DNA of 13,172 nt, from contig JAJYPZ010000008.1 of the NCBI GenBank assembly GCA_021794855.1, forward strand, positions 1 through 13,172. Direction: 5' to 3'. This document shows positions 1 to 6,818 of this stretch, piece after piece. How positions within the stretch are numbered: the first letter of the stretch is position 1; the number at the start of each line of letters is the position of its first letter. The notes below the pieces were generated by a model. The model was not told where the DNA came from, ran no database searches, and saw nothing but the letters and a program-made list of their open reading frames with translations. Both the position numbers and the translations under genes were made by a program. The stretch is from Pseudomonadota bacterium. Lineage in GTDB: Bacteria; Pseudomonadota; Gammaproteobacteria; Burkholderiales; Sulfuriferulaceae.

Positions 1-119
1 AAAACTGGAATACACACATCAGCTATGCCGAAGATGGTAGTGCGGTCGAGTTGGTTTTGTTGGAAGCGCGTGTCAATGGGGCTTATCCATTGGAAGTGCA
101 AGCCGCTCATAGCGCTTGA
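1..119 (+). CDS. 3' end of an unidentified gene (partial)
   Basis: From base 3 one frame is open for 38 codons and stops with TGA at 117-119. The peptide begins NWNTHISYAEDGSAVELVLL and ends PLEVQAAHSA. Its composition is protein-like, with alternating hydrophobic and charged residues. A competing frame from base 1, open to 207, reads as a Trp/Lys/Arg-rich peptide and looks like noise. I do not recognise the family, and the start lies outside the window. This could equally be a chance open frame, so confidence is low. Confidence 0.35.
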   Translation, partial: NWNTHISYAEDGSAVELVLLEARVNGAYPLEVQAAHSA

Positions 120-392
120 TGCGACAGCTGCACCGTTTGTCACTGAACGCTGGAAGTCCGGACGAAAACACTCGCTGGCCAATCTCGTCGGCAGATTGTT
201 GCGCTGATAAAATGGGCGACACACACTCCAGCCTTCCTGAGCGACATCCCCAGCGCGGTGTCGAAATTCCGAACGATAGCCGCACTTGATATTCGGCGAA
301 TTACAGTGTGTCTGGATAACGCTTTTGCGCTTTTTAAGCGCTACGATAGCTCCGTACATTATGCAATGTTGCGAAAAACATCGGAGGAACGC
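120..392. other. Non-coding stretch before the first MntA-HepT pair
   Basis: This 273-base stretch separates the partial left-edge gene from the first nucleotidyltransferase. I see no convincing gene in it. The ORF around 258-392 is the upstream extension of the mntA frame, which has no family resemblance before the MRLADDE start. No convincing promoter with both -35 and -10 boxes was found by eye. It presumably carries the promoter of the downstream toxin-antitoxin pair. Confidence 0.4.
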
Positions 393-674
393 ATGCGATT
401 GGCTGATGACGAACAACAAGCCATAGGCAATACTATTCGTGAAGCCGATGCCGACGCACGGATTTATTTGTATGGGTCGCGTGCAGACGATACAGCCCAA
501 GGCGGCGATATCGACGTCCTGGTGCTATCCAAAAAAATCAACTTGATGGCCAAGCTGGAAATTCTCGCGCAACTGCATCGCAAGTTGGGCGAGCGCAAGA
601 TCGACATTGCTGTTTACCCCGACACTACGCGCCCTTTTCCCAGGATGATCATACAAACGGGGCTGCCGTTATGA
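393..674 (+). CDS. mntA: MntA-like minimal nucleotidyltransferase antitoxin
   Basis: This 93-residue protein is a minimal nucleotidyltransferase of the DNA polymerase beta fold. It shows the signature GSRADDTAQGGDIDVLV: Gly28-Ser29, then nine residues, then Asp39 and Asp41. A third acidic residue, Asp71, lies in KIDIAVY. In MntA-HepT systems this enzyme is the antitoxin and neutralises its HEPN partner by adding AMP to a tyrosine of that protein. I chose ATG 393 because a strong GGAGG (383-387) precedes it by 5 bases and family members usually start with MRL. The frame is open further upstream to 258, with another ATG at 366 that lacks a ribosome site. The stop overlaps the next start (ATGA at 671-674), implying translational coupling. 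The catalytic residues are present, so it is probably active. Confidence 0.85.
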   Translation: MRLADDEQQAIGNTIREADADARIYLYGSRADDTAQGGDIDVLVLSKKINLMAKLEILAQLHRKLGERKIDIAVYPDTTRPFPRMIIQTGLPL

Positions 675-1183
675 CCCGGGAAAAAATCGAACTGCTAGAG
701 GAAGAACTGGCTGGATTGAAGTTGGCAGCGGGCCACCTTGCGTATTCGATGGAGCGATGTTCCAGTTTGTTGGGATTGGAAGACCTTCCTCCCGAACAGC
801 TGGAACGGCTGGAATCGTTAACCAGCCGTTTTGCCAGGCTGGCAGATTTGCTGATGCAGCGCATTTTTCGTTTAATGGATGAGGTCGAATTGACAGGTTC
901 AGGCACTTTGCTTGACCGTATTTATCGTGCGGAAAAGCGCGGCTGGGGAGAGGCCCGTGCAATGATCGGGATACGCGAGCTGAGGAATTTGATCGCGCAT
1001 GAATACAGCAACGATAAAATGCAGGAAATTTATGCCGCTGTTGCTGAGATGTCTACGGTACTGTTGGCGATCGTTCCAAAAGTAACGATGTATGCCGATA
1101 GCCTCGACGATATCGGGCATGATCGCCCGGACTTCCGCCGGCCCACGCCGGCGGGTTGCGTTTATAAAGTGTCACGCCGTTAG
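671..1183 (+). CDS. hepT: HepT-like HEPN ribonuclease toxin
   Basis: This 170-residue, largely helical protein carries the HEPN signature Rx4HxY in RNLIAHEY: Arg105, His110 and Tyr112. In HEPN toxins the Arg and His form the RNase site at a dimer interface. The Tyr is the residue AMPylated by MntA in studied pairs. It overlaps the mntA stop by 4 bases, the usual arrangement for the pair. The N-terminal half (residues 1-90) is Leu/Glu-rich and probably forms the helical bundle. The C-terminal tail after about residue 150 (DRPDFRRPTPAGCVYKVSRR) is Arg/Pro-rich and is encoded partly by a GC-rich hairpin. It looks like an added or run-through tail. The stop abuts the convergent outer-membrane gene, with 4 bases shared. 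The protein appears intact. Confidence 0.83.
   Translation: MTREKIELLEEELAGLKLAAGHLAYSMERCSSLLGLEDLPPEQLERLESLTSRFARLADLLMQRIFRLMDEVELTGSGTLLDRIYRAEKRGWGEARAMIGIRELRNLIAHEYSNDKMQEIYAAVAEMSTVLLAIVPKVTMYADSLDDIGHDRPDFRRPTPAGCVYKVSRR
1135..1154. terminator. Strong GC hairpin in the 3' end of hepT, possible terminator
   Basis: CCGCCGGC (1135-1142) and GCCGGCGG (1147-1154) form a perfect 8-bp stem with a 4-base loop, CCAC. It lies inside the last codons of hepT and about 26 bases beyond the stop of the convergent outer-membrane gene, so it could end transcription from either side. There is no proper T-run after it on either strand (the plus strand has only gttgcgttta). A rho-independent terminator is therefore doubtful, and it may simply be a structured or REP-like element. 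Confidence 0.35.
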
Positions 1184-1965
1184 AACGCGTAACCGAGCCC
1201 GATCTTGTAGGTGGTGTAATCGGTCAGGCTGTTGGGTACGCCCGAACCCATCGCGCCGGCACCGTAATTAAACGAAGTGTAATCCACGCCGGCATTGGCG
1301 TGCAGCGATTTGCTGAGCGCGTAATCCGCATTCAGGCCGACACGATACAGATTCGAGGTGCCAAGACCGCCGTAACCGGCAAAGCCGTTGGCGCCGGTGG
1401 TGGAAGCATTGAACGTATGCCCGACCAGTGCATTGCCGGACAGGACCAGTTTATGGATGGGCGAATATTGAGCCAATACGCCTGCTCCGAAATAATCGTT
1501 GGTGAAGTTGCCTTCCGCCGAACTGTCCCATTCGTGCGAACCGACTTCGCCGTAGGGCGTAAGCATGAATTGATTGTTCATGGCGAAACCCTTACCGTAC
1601 CGCAAGTGGTAGTCGCTCAACGTGGCTCCGGCTTCTCCGGCAGCAGATCCGTAAGGTGCGCCGCCGATAAAATTGGTGTGACCGTTATCATGGCTGTATT
1701 CAGCTTCGATATAATCGTTGCCCAGCCACAAATCTTGCATGGCCGATGCCGATAGCGCAAAACCCGGAACATTGCCTTTTTCTGTGGCGTAGGTGACGCC
1801 CGGAGCGCCGACAACACCATTACCCGTTCCGGTGTAATTCATGTTGGTGGACGTCAATTGCACGCCTACCTGGTTATCCGAGTTCTTGATATCTGCGTTA
1901 TCGGCAAGTGCCGATGTGGAAATTATTGCACAAGCAATAGAAAAAATTGTTTTGCCAATATTCAT
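1180..1965 (-). CDS. Small outer-membrane beta-barrel protein
   Basis: This 261-residue protein has a clear signal peptide: MNIGK, a hydrophobic core, and ALA followed by DN, with cleavage probably after about residue 21. The rest is Gly-, Asn-, Tyr- and Ser-rich with alternating polar/apolar segments typical of transmembrane beta strands. The last strand ends in an aromatic residue (YKIGLGYAF), the recognition signal for outer-membrane assembly. The size suggests an 8- to 10-strand barrel of the OmpW/Opa class. The ligand, if any, is unknown. The start is supported by AAGGA on the minus strand (complement of 1972-1976), 6 bases before ATG. It is transcribed divergently from the sugar operon. 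It could be a host gene bordering the island rather than part of the sugar pathway. Confidence 0.8.
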   Translation of the reverse strand: MNIGKTIFSIACAIISTSALADNADIKNSDNQVGVQLTSTNMNYTGTGNGVVGAPGVTYATEKGNVPGFALSASAMQDLWLGNDYIEAEYSHDNGHTNFIGGAPYGSAAGEAGATLSDYHLRYGKGFAMNNQFMLTPYGEVGSHEWDSSAEGNFTNDYFGAGVLAQYSPIHKLVLSGNALVGHTFNASTTGANGFAGYGGLGTSNLYRVGLNADYALSKSLHANAGVDYTSFNYGAGAMGSGVPNSLTDYTTYKIGLGYAF

Positions 1966-1999
1966 AATATGTCCTTATCTTGTTTTCCATTAAATACCA

Positions 2000-2017
2000 G
2001 TGATAAAAAATTATCAC
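2000..2017. promoter_or_regulatory. Perfect inverted repeat upstream of the outer-membrane gene (candidate operator)
   Basis: GTGATAA (2000-2006) and TTATCAC (2011-2017) form a perfect 7-bp inverted repeat around AAAA, 35 bases before the outer-membrane gene start. On the minus strand it lies just upstream of TATTTA, which could be a -10 box with a TG extension. A protein bound here would therefore block or assist that promoter. It does not match the FNR half-site spacing (TTGAT-N4-ATCAA), and I cannot name the regulator. Confidence 0.4.
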
Positions 2018-2137
2018 ATCATTTCGATGCAAGACGGACGGGTTTGGTTCCAGGGTTTTTCAAGGAAGGATTGGTCAATATCGGCATGGTAATTATTTGT
2101 TCCCATAAATCAACAAATAACAAAGATGTCACGGAGA

Positions 2138-2168
2138 TTTAATTCTTCTGCACAAGATCATGCATAAT
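2138..2168 (+). promoter_or_regulatory. Weak candidate promoter of the sugar operon
   Basis: CATAAT at 2163-2168 matches five of six -10 consensus bases and lies about 40 bases before the rfbF start. The only -35 candidates at a suitable distance are weak (TAATTC/TTAATT near 2138-2145). No JUMPstart/ops element, which often precedes O-antigen operons, was seen between 1966 and 2205. Confidence 0.25.
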
Positions 2169-2205
2169 GTGTTTTTTTTGATTTTGATTTTAAAGGGGGC
2201 TCAAA

Positions 2206-2976
2206 TTGAAAGCGGTCATACTTGCCGGAGGATTTGGCACCCGTATTAGCGAAGAAACTTCAATTCGTCCCAAACCCATGGTCGAATTGGGCGGCAAACC
2301 TATCCTCTGGCATATCATGAAAAATTACTCGGTGCATGGAATCAATGATTTCATTATTTGCCTGGGGTATAAGGGCTATGCAATCAAGGAATATTTCGCG
2401 AATTATTTTTTGCATATGTCGGATGTAACGATAGACATGGTTAACAATCGAACAGAAGTCCATCAGAATAGCGCTGAGCCCTGGCGAGTGACCCTGGTTG
2501 ATACCGGAGATCGCACCATGACGGGCGGTCGCTTGAAACGCATAGCCCAATACGTCAAGCAAGAGGAATCGTTTTGCATGACCTATGGCGATGGGGTGAG
2601 CGATGTCAATATCACCGAATTGATCGCCTTTCATAATTCGCAAAAGGTAAAAGCCACTTTGACGGCAATTGCGCATCCGGGCCGTTTCGGAGTATTGGAT
2701 ATAAGCGGTACCCGGGTCAGCAGTTTCCGAGAAAAACCTCAGGGTGAGGGAGCGATGATTAACGGAGGCTTTTTTGTATTGTCACCCAAGGTCATGGATT
2801 ATATAAGCGACGATAATACGGTTTGGGAAAGCGGGCCGCTGGAACAGTTGGTACAAGAAGGCGAACTGGCATCATTCAAGCATCATGGCTTCTGGCAACC
2901 GATGGATACGTTACGCGACAAAAATCAGCTTGAAGCACTATGGGCTACCGGCAAGGCACCATGGAAAACATGGTAA
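2206..2976 (+). CDS. rfbF: Glucose-1-phosphate cytidylyltransferase RfbF
   Basis: This enzyme makes CDP-glucose from glucose-1-phosphate and CTP, the first step towards CDP-3,6-dideoxyhexoses, in the cytoplasm. At 256 residues it is the usual family length. The N-terminus has the sugar-nucleotide transferase signature (AGGFGTR at 7-13, then RPKPM). Further family motifs follow: [25 protein letters not shown] and [13 protein letters not shown]. The start is a TTG at 2206, chosen because AAAGGGGG (2192-2199) sits 6 bases upstream and the protein then begins exactly at MKAVILAGG. It opens the operon. Its end overlaps the start of rfbG by about 16 bases, indicating coupled translation. Confidence 0.95.
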   Translation: MKAVILAGGFGTRISEETSIRPKPMVELGGKPILWHIMKNYSVHGINDFIICLGYKGYAIKEYFANYFLHMSDVTIDMVNNRTEVHQNSAEPWRVTLVDTGDRTMTGGRLKRIAQYVKQEESFCMTYGDGVSDVNITELIAFHNSQKVKATLTAIAHPGRFGVLDISGTRVSSFREKPQGEGAMINGGFFVLSPKVMDYISDDNTVWESGPLEQLVQEGELASFKHHGFWQPMDTLRDKNQLEALWATGKAPWKTW

Positions 2977-4064
2977 GCCCTTTATTTTGGGCAGATAAAA
3001 CGGTACTGTTGACCGGGCATACGGGTTTTAAAGGCGGATGGCTTACACTCTGGCTGCAATCGATGGGGGCAAAAATCGTTGGCTATGCTTTGGCGCCGTC
3101 AGGCAATCCCAATCTGTTTGAGAGCGCCAATATAGCAAACGGCATTGTCAGCATAAATGGCGATATACGCGAGTTTGCAGCTTTGGCCGCAGTAATTGAG
3201 AATTACCGCCCCGAGATCGTTATTCACATGGCTGCTCAAGCCTTGGTTCGTTACTCCTATGGGCATCCGGTGGAAACTTACGCTAGCAATGTCATGGGCA
3301 CGGTGAATCTGCTCGAGGCCGTACGTACCGCAGGCCACGTGCGAGCGGTCGTGAACGTTACCAGCGACAAATGTTACGAAAACCGCGAATGGGAGGAAGG
3401 CTATCGCGAGCATGAAGCCATGGGCGGCTACGATCCTTACAGCAGCAGCAAAGGTTGCGCCGAACTGGTCGCGTCGGCCTATCGAAGCTCGTATTTCAAC
3501 CCGCAGGATTATGCAAGACACGGTGTCGCACTGGCTTCTGCCAGAGCCGGCAATGTGATCGGCGGTGGCGACTGGGCAGAAGACCGGCTCATTCCCGATA
3601 TCTTGCGCGCGATCGCGCAAGGCAAGCCGGTTTCCATACGCAATCCGCACGCCATTCGCCCTTGGCAGCATGTATTGGAGCCCTTGTCGGGCTATCTGAT
3701 CCTTGCGCAAAAATTGTATGAAGGCGGCATCGACTATGCCGAAGGCTGGAATTTCGGTCCCGACGATAAAGACACAAAACCGGTGCAATGGATAGTAGAG
3801 CGCCTGACTCAGATATGGGGTGAAGATTCGGGCTGGCTGCTGGATGAAAGCGATCATCCGCACGAAGCGCATTATTTGAAACTCGATTGCTCCAAGGCGA
3901 AGGCGAGACTGGGCTGGCAGCCGAGATGGCGTCTTGATGAAACGCTAAGCAAAATAGTAGAGTGGTATAAGGCATTTGGCGTAGGGCGGAATATGCGCGA
4001 GATAACCTTGGCGCAAATATCGCAATATCAAATAGATGAAGGGGGTGAGTCATGCAAGCGGTAA
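2961..4064 (+). CDS. rfbG: CDP-glucose 4,6-dehydratase RfbG
   Basis: This NAD-dependent extended SDR enzyme converts CDP-glucose to CDP-4-keto-6-deoxyglucose. It has 367 residues from ATG 2961 (AAGG 4 bases upstream). ATG 2970 is an alternative closer to the usual N-terminus. Visible motifs are the nucleotide-binding GHTGFKG, the catalytic region SDKCYEN and the active-site pair in YSSSK. The segments [19 protein letters not shown] and [13 protein letters not shown] are characteristic of RfbG. The C-terminal residues (GGESCKR) are encoded by the ribosome site and start of the antitoxin gene, whose ATG at 4052 lies inside rfbG. Length and motifs suggest an intact enzyme despite the neighbouring insertion. 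Confidence 0.95.
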   Translation: MENMVSPLFWADKTVLLTGHTGFKGGWLTLWLQSMGAKIVGYALAPSGNPNLFESANIANGIVSINGDIREFAALAAVIENYRPEIVIHMAAQALVRYSYGHPVETYASNVMGTVNLLEAVRTAGHVRAVVNVTSDKCYENREWEEGYREHEAMGGYDPYSSSKGCAELVASAYRSSYFNPQDYARHGVALASARAGNVIGGGDWAEDRLIPDILRAIAQGKPVSIRNPHAIRPWQHVLEPLSGYLILAQKLYEGGIDYAEGWNFGPDDKDTKPVQWIVERLTQIWGEDSGWLLDESDHPHEAHYLKLDCSKAKARLGWQPRWRLDETLSKIVEWYKAFGVGRNMREITLAQISQYQIDEGGESCKR

Positions 4065-4309
4065 AGGCGATTTATAAAAATGGCAATATTCAGTTGCTGT
4101 CGCCTTTGAAGGACATAGAGGAGGCTGAATTGTTTGTCATTGTTTTGGACAAAAATGATCAGATGGGCAGCGTTGCCGAATCTTTTCGCGTCAGAGAATC
4201 ATCCAGTTCCGAAGACGATTTTCAAGCGATAGGATTGGCGGGTTTTTTTGATACGGAAGAAGACAATAATATAGACTGGGAGGAGCTGTTCGATGCCAAG
4301 CCTCGGTGA
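4052..4309 (+). CDS. AF2212/DUF104-like antitoxin partner of a PemK-type toxin
   Basis: This 85-residue acidic protein begins [19 protein letters not shown] and continues to [11 protein letters not shown]. That beta-rich N-terminus is typical of AF2212/DUF104-type antitoxins, which pair with VapC or PemK/MazF toxins. The C-terminal half is strongly acidic ([21 protein letters not shown]) and probably disordered, fitting a segment that wraps around the toxin. It has a strong ribosome site (GGGGGTGA, 4041-4047). It overlaps rfbG by 13 bases upstream and the toxin fusion by 17 bases downstream. It is presumably co-transcribed with the sugar operon and would neutralise the PemK domain of the next protein. 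It appears intact. Confidence 0.72.
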   Translation: MQAVKAIYKNGNIQLLSPLKDIEEAELFVIVLDKNDQMGSVAESFRVRESSSSEDDFQAIGLAGFFDTEEDNNIDWEELFDAKPR

Positions 4310-5900
4310 CATCGTTCTGCTGGATTTCCCTTATACCAATCGGGTCGGCAGCAAAGTTCGTCCGGGATTGGTGATAGGCACGAGCCGTAATATCCATTTT
4401 GACGATATCAATGTGGCATATATTACTACCGAAGTCGATTCTTACCTCTATGATCCTTCTGCAGTGCAAATAGCTGCCGCCGATATGGCGAAAGGTACCC
4501 TGAAACGCGAGAGCGTCGTTCGTGTCGATAAGGTAATTACCGTACAAGGTAAAATTTGCCAAACGGTTGCTCGCATCAGCGCAAAAAAACTGGATGAGGT
4601 TTTGCGTACAGCGATGGCATTCAACGTGGATAATTTTGCGTTGAACAAATTTGAGACGCCTTCTTTCATTCCAGGCACCAGCGTTATCCCGCCCTCCGGC
4701 AAGGTGATCGGCGCGGCAGAGTTAAAGAATATGGTGGAGGCCTCGCTCGACGGCTGGCTGACGACTGGGCGCTTCAACGAGGCGTTTGAAAAGCGCTTTG
4801 CCGAATTTGTCGGCGTGCCTCATGCCCTGACGACCGTGTCGGGTTCGTCGGCCAATCTGCTGGCGTTCACCGCGCTGACGTCACCGAGGCTGGGCGCGCG
4901 CGCCCTGAAACCCGGCGACGAAGTGATTACGGTGGCGGCGGGATTTCCGACCACGGTGAATCCCATTTTGCAGAACGGCATGGTGCCGGTATTCGTGGAC
5001 GTCGATATTCCCACCTATAACATCGACCCGCAACGGATCGAGGCAGCGGTGAGCGAGCGCACCCGCGCCATCATGATCGCGCACACGCTCGGCAACGTAT
5101 TCAATCTGGATGTTGTCATGGAGGTGGCGCGGAAACACCATCTCTGGGTCATCGAAGATTGCTGCGATGCGCTGGGTTCGCGCTACAAAGGGCAGCATGT
5201 CGGTACGTTCGGTCATATCGCTACCTGCAGTTTTTACCCTGCCCATCACATCACGATGGGCGAGGGCGGCATGGTCTTTACCAAAGACGCCGAGTTGCGC
5301 AAGATTATCGAATCGTTCCGCGATTGGGGGCGAGATTGCTATTGCCCGCCCGGCAAGGACAATACTTGCGGCAAGCGCTTCGGCTGGCAATTGGGATCGC
5401 TGCCTGCCGGTTACGACCATAAGTATACTTATTCTCACGCCGGCTATAACCTCAAAATCAGCGATATGCAGGCTGCTTGCGCCCTCGCACAAATGGATCG
5501 CTTGCCGGAGTTTATTGCAGCGCGCAAACATAACTTCGCCTTTCTCAAGGAGCGGTTGAAATCCTGCGCAGAATCCCTGATCCTGCCCGAAGCAACCGCC
5601 GATAGCGAACCTTCGTGGTTCGGTTTCCCCATCACTATTCGCGAGGCGGCCGGGATCAATCGTGTCGATCTGCTCAAATATCTGGATCAGAACAAGATCG
5701 GCACTCGACTGCTGTTCGCCGGCAACCTGGTACGGCAGCCTTATTTCGAGGGCAAAACCTATCGCGTCAGCGGCGATCTCGCCCGTACCGACATGATCAT
5801 GAACAATACGTTCTGGATTGGGGTCTACCCCGGACTTACCGAGGAAATGTTGAAGTACGTGGTGGAAAAGATCGAATCATTCCTGGGCGTGAATTTCTAA
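4293..5900 (+). CDS. rfbH: PemK/MazF-like toxin fused to CDP-4-keto-6-deoxyglucose-3-dehydrase RfbH
   Basis: One frame of 535 residues joins two families. Residues 1 to about 112 look like a complete PemK/MazF mRNA interferase: [12 protein letters not shown], the conserved [10 protein letters not shown], and the late [12 protein letters not shown] and [10 protein letters not shown]. Residues from about 125 ([16 protein letters not shown]) to the end are RfbH (E1), the PMP-dependent iron-sulfur dehydrase that removes the C3 hydroxyl of CDP-4-keto-6-deoxyglucose. RfbH features are intact: His318 in [11 protein letters not shown] in place of the usual PLP lysine, and the cluster cysteines in EDCCDALG and [12 protein letters not shown] (CxC-x7-C). 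E1 is about 437 residues, so the fusion adds about 98 and replaces the first ~25 of RfbH. GGGAGGAG at 4278-4284 supports ATG 4293. An in-frame ATG at 4614 could allow separate RfbH synthesis, though its ribosome site is poor. Confidence 0.9.
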   Translation: MPSLGDIVLLDFPYTNRVGSKVRPGLVIGTSRNIHFDDINVAYITTEVDSYLYDPSAVQIAAADMAKGTLKRESVVRVDKVITVQGKICQTVARISAKKLDEVLRTAMAFNVDNFALNKFETPSFIPGTSVIPPSGKVIGAAELKNMVEASLDGWLTTGRFNEAFEKRFAEFVGVPHALTTVSGSSANLLAFTALTSPRLGARALKPGDEVITVAAGFPTTVNPILQNGMVPVFVDVDIPTYNIDPQRIEAAVSERTRAIMIAHTLGNVFNLDVVMEVARKHHLWVIEDCCDALGSRYKGQHVGTFGHIATCSFYPAHHITMGEGGMVFTKDAELRKIIESFRDWGRDCYCPPGKDNTCGKRFGWQLGSLPAGYDHKYTYSHAGYNLKISDMQAACALAQMDRLPEFIAARKHNFAFLKERLKSCAESLILPEATADSEPSWFGFPITIREAAGINRVDLLKYLDQNKIGTRLLFAGNLVRQPYFEGKTYRVSGDLARTDMIMNNTFWIGVYPGLTEEMLKYVVEKIESFLGVNF

Positions 5901-5906
5901 TCCGAA

Positions 5907-6818
5907 ATGAATCAGGGAATCATGCTCCAACAAAACCGGAAATTGAAAGTAGCCATTATCGGTAGTGGAAATATCGGTACCGACCTATTAATAAAGGTAT
6001 TGCGTTCATCGAAGCTTGAATGTGGAGCGCTTATAGGCAGAAGTCTATCTTCAGCCGGAATGGTAAAAGCGACATCGCTGGGAGTTACGGTTTCGGCCGA
6101 AGGGATTGATTACATCATTAAGAATCCGGAATGCTGCGATTTGGTTTTTGATGCGACGTCGGCAAAGAGTCATTTCGATCATGCGCCGATCCTGAAAAAA
6201 TTGAATAAACGGGTCATAGACCTTACCCCCGCCAAAGTCGGGCTAATGAGTATTCCCAGCGTCAATTTGGCCGATTCGCTTGCCGAATCCAACGTAAACA
6301 TGGTGACTTGCGGCGGTCAGGCATCCATTCCCGTAGCGTACGCAATCGGGCAAACGCATGATTACGTCGACTACATCGAAGTCGTATCCAGCATCGCGTC
6401 GCGAAGTGCGGGTCCGGCCACCAGACAAAATCTCGATGAATACATAAAAACCACCGAAGCCGGGCTCAAGCAATTTTCAGGCGCTGTTCGTACCAAAGCG
6501 ATCCTTAACCTCAATCCCGTTGAACCCTGTGTGGATATGCAGGCTACTATTTTCGCAATGGTAAAAACCCCCGATATTCCCAAGTTATCGGAAGTTTTGT
6601 GGCCTTTGGTTCATAAAGTGTGTGAATATGTTCCCGGCTACGAGATTATTCTTGGCCCGATTATGGATAATGGTCGTATTGTGGTGATGGTAAGGGTTCG
6701 CGGTCTGGGCGATTATTTGCCTGCTTACGCGGGCAATCTGGATATTATCAATTGCGCCGCTATTGCCATGGCTGAAAACTATGCGCAGGTTTTTGCCGCT
6801 GGGATCGTCAATGAATGA
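5907..6818 (+). CDS. mhpF: Acetaldehyde dehydrogenase (acetylating), MhpF/DmpF family
   Basis: This enzyme interconverts acetaldehyde plus CoA and NAD with acetyl-CoA and NADH, and works in a channelled complex with the aldolase encoded next. Visible features are the Rossmann motif GSGNIGTDL (about residue 19 on), the catalytic cysteine in TCGGQASIP (Cys135 from this start), and the family segments DLTPAKVG and SAGPATRQNLDEYI. The 303 residues are near the family's usual 304-316. The start is uncertain: ATG 5907 has no clear ribosome site, while ATG 5922 follows AGGGA by only 3 bases and would give MLQQNRKLKVAIIGSG. In catabolic meta-cleavage operons this pair ends the pathway. No such genes are seen here, so I infer a biosynthetic direction. 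It ends in an ATGAATGA overlap with the aldolase. Confidence 0.93.
   Translation: MNQGIMLQQNRKLKVAIIGSGNIGTDLLIKVLRSSKLECGALIGRSLSSAGMVKATSLGVTVSAEGIDYIIKNPECCDLVFDATSAKSHFDHAPILKKLNKRVIDLTPAKVGLMSIPSVNLADSLAESNVNMVTCGGQASIPVAYAIGQTHDYVDYIEVVSSIASRSAGPATRQNLDEYIKTTEAGLKQFSGAVRTKAILNLNPVEPCVDMQATIFAMVKTPDIPKLSEVLWPLVHKVCEYVPGYEIILGPIMDNGRIVVMVRVRGLGDYLPAYAGNLDIINCAAIAMAENYAQVFAAGIVNE

Noticed and set aside
25..207. 60-residue plus-strand open frame at the left edge
   Set aside because: It is Trp-, Lys- and Arg-rich with no motif. The frame starting at base 3 looks more protein-like for the gene end.
1300..1755. 151-residue plus-strand open frame inside the outer-membrane gene
   Set aside because: The minus-strand protein has a signal peptide and a beta-barrel C-terminus. 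The plus frame resembles no family.
1966..2205. JUMPstart/ops element before the sugar operon
   Set aside because: No GGCGGTAG-type element was found on either strand in this interval.
3099..3872. 257-residue open frame on the minus strand opposite rfbG
   Set aside because: rfbG is certain on the plus strand. The minus frame is rich in Ile, Arg and Cys with no recognisable motif, so it is a shadow.
4881..5531. 216-residue open frame on the minus strand opposite rfbH
   Set aside because: It mirrors the highly conserved RfbH coding sequence and has no family features or ribosome site.
6763..6810. ATG at 6763 as start of the aldolase
   Set aside because: The added 16 residues lie over the dehydrogenase gene, and the family N-terminus begins at ATG 6811.
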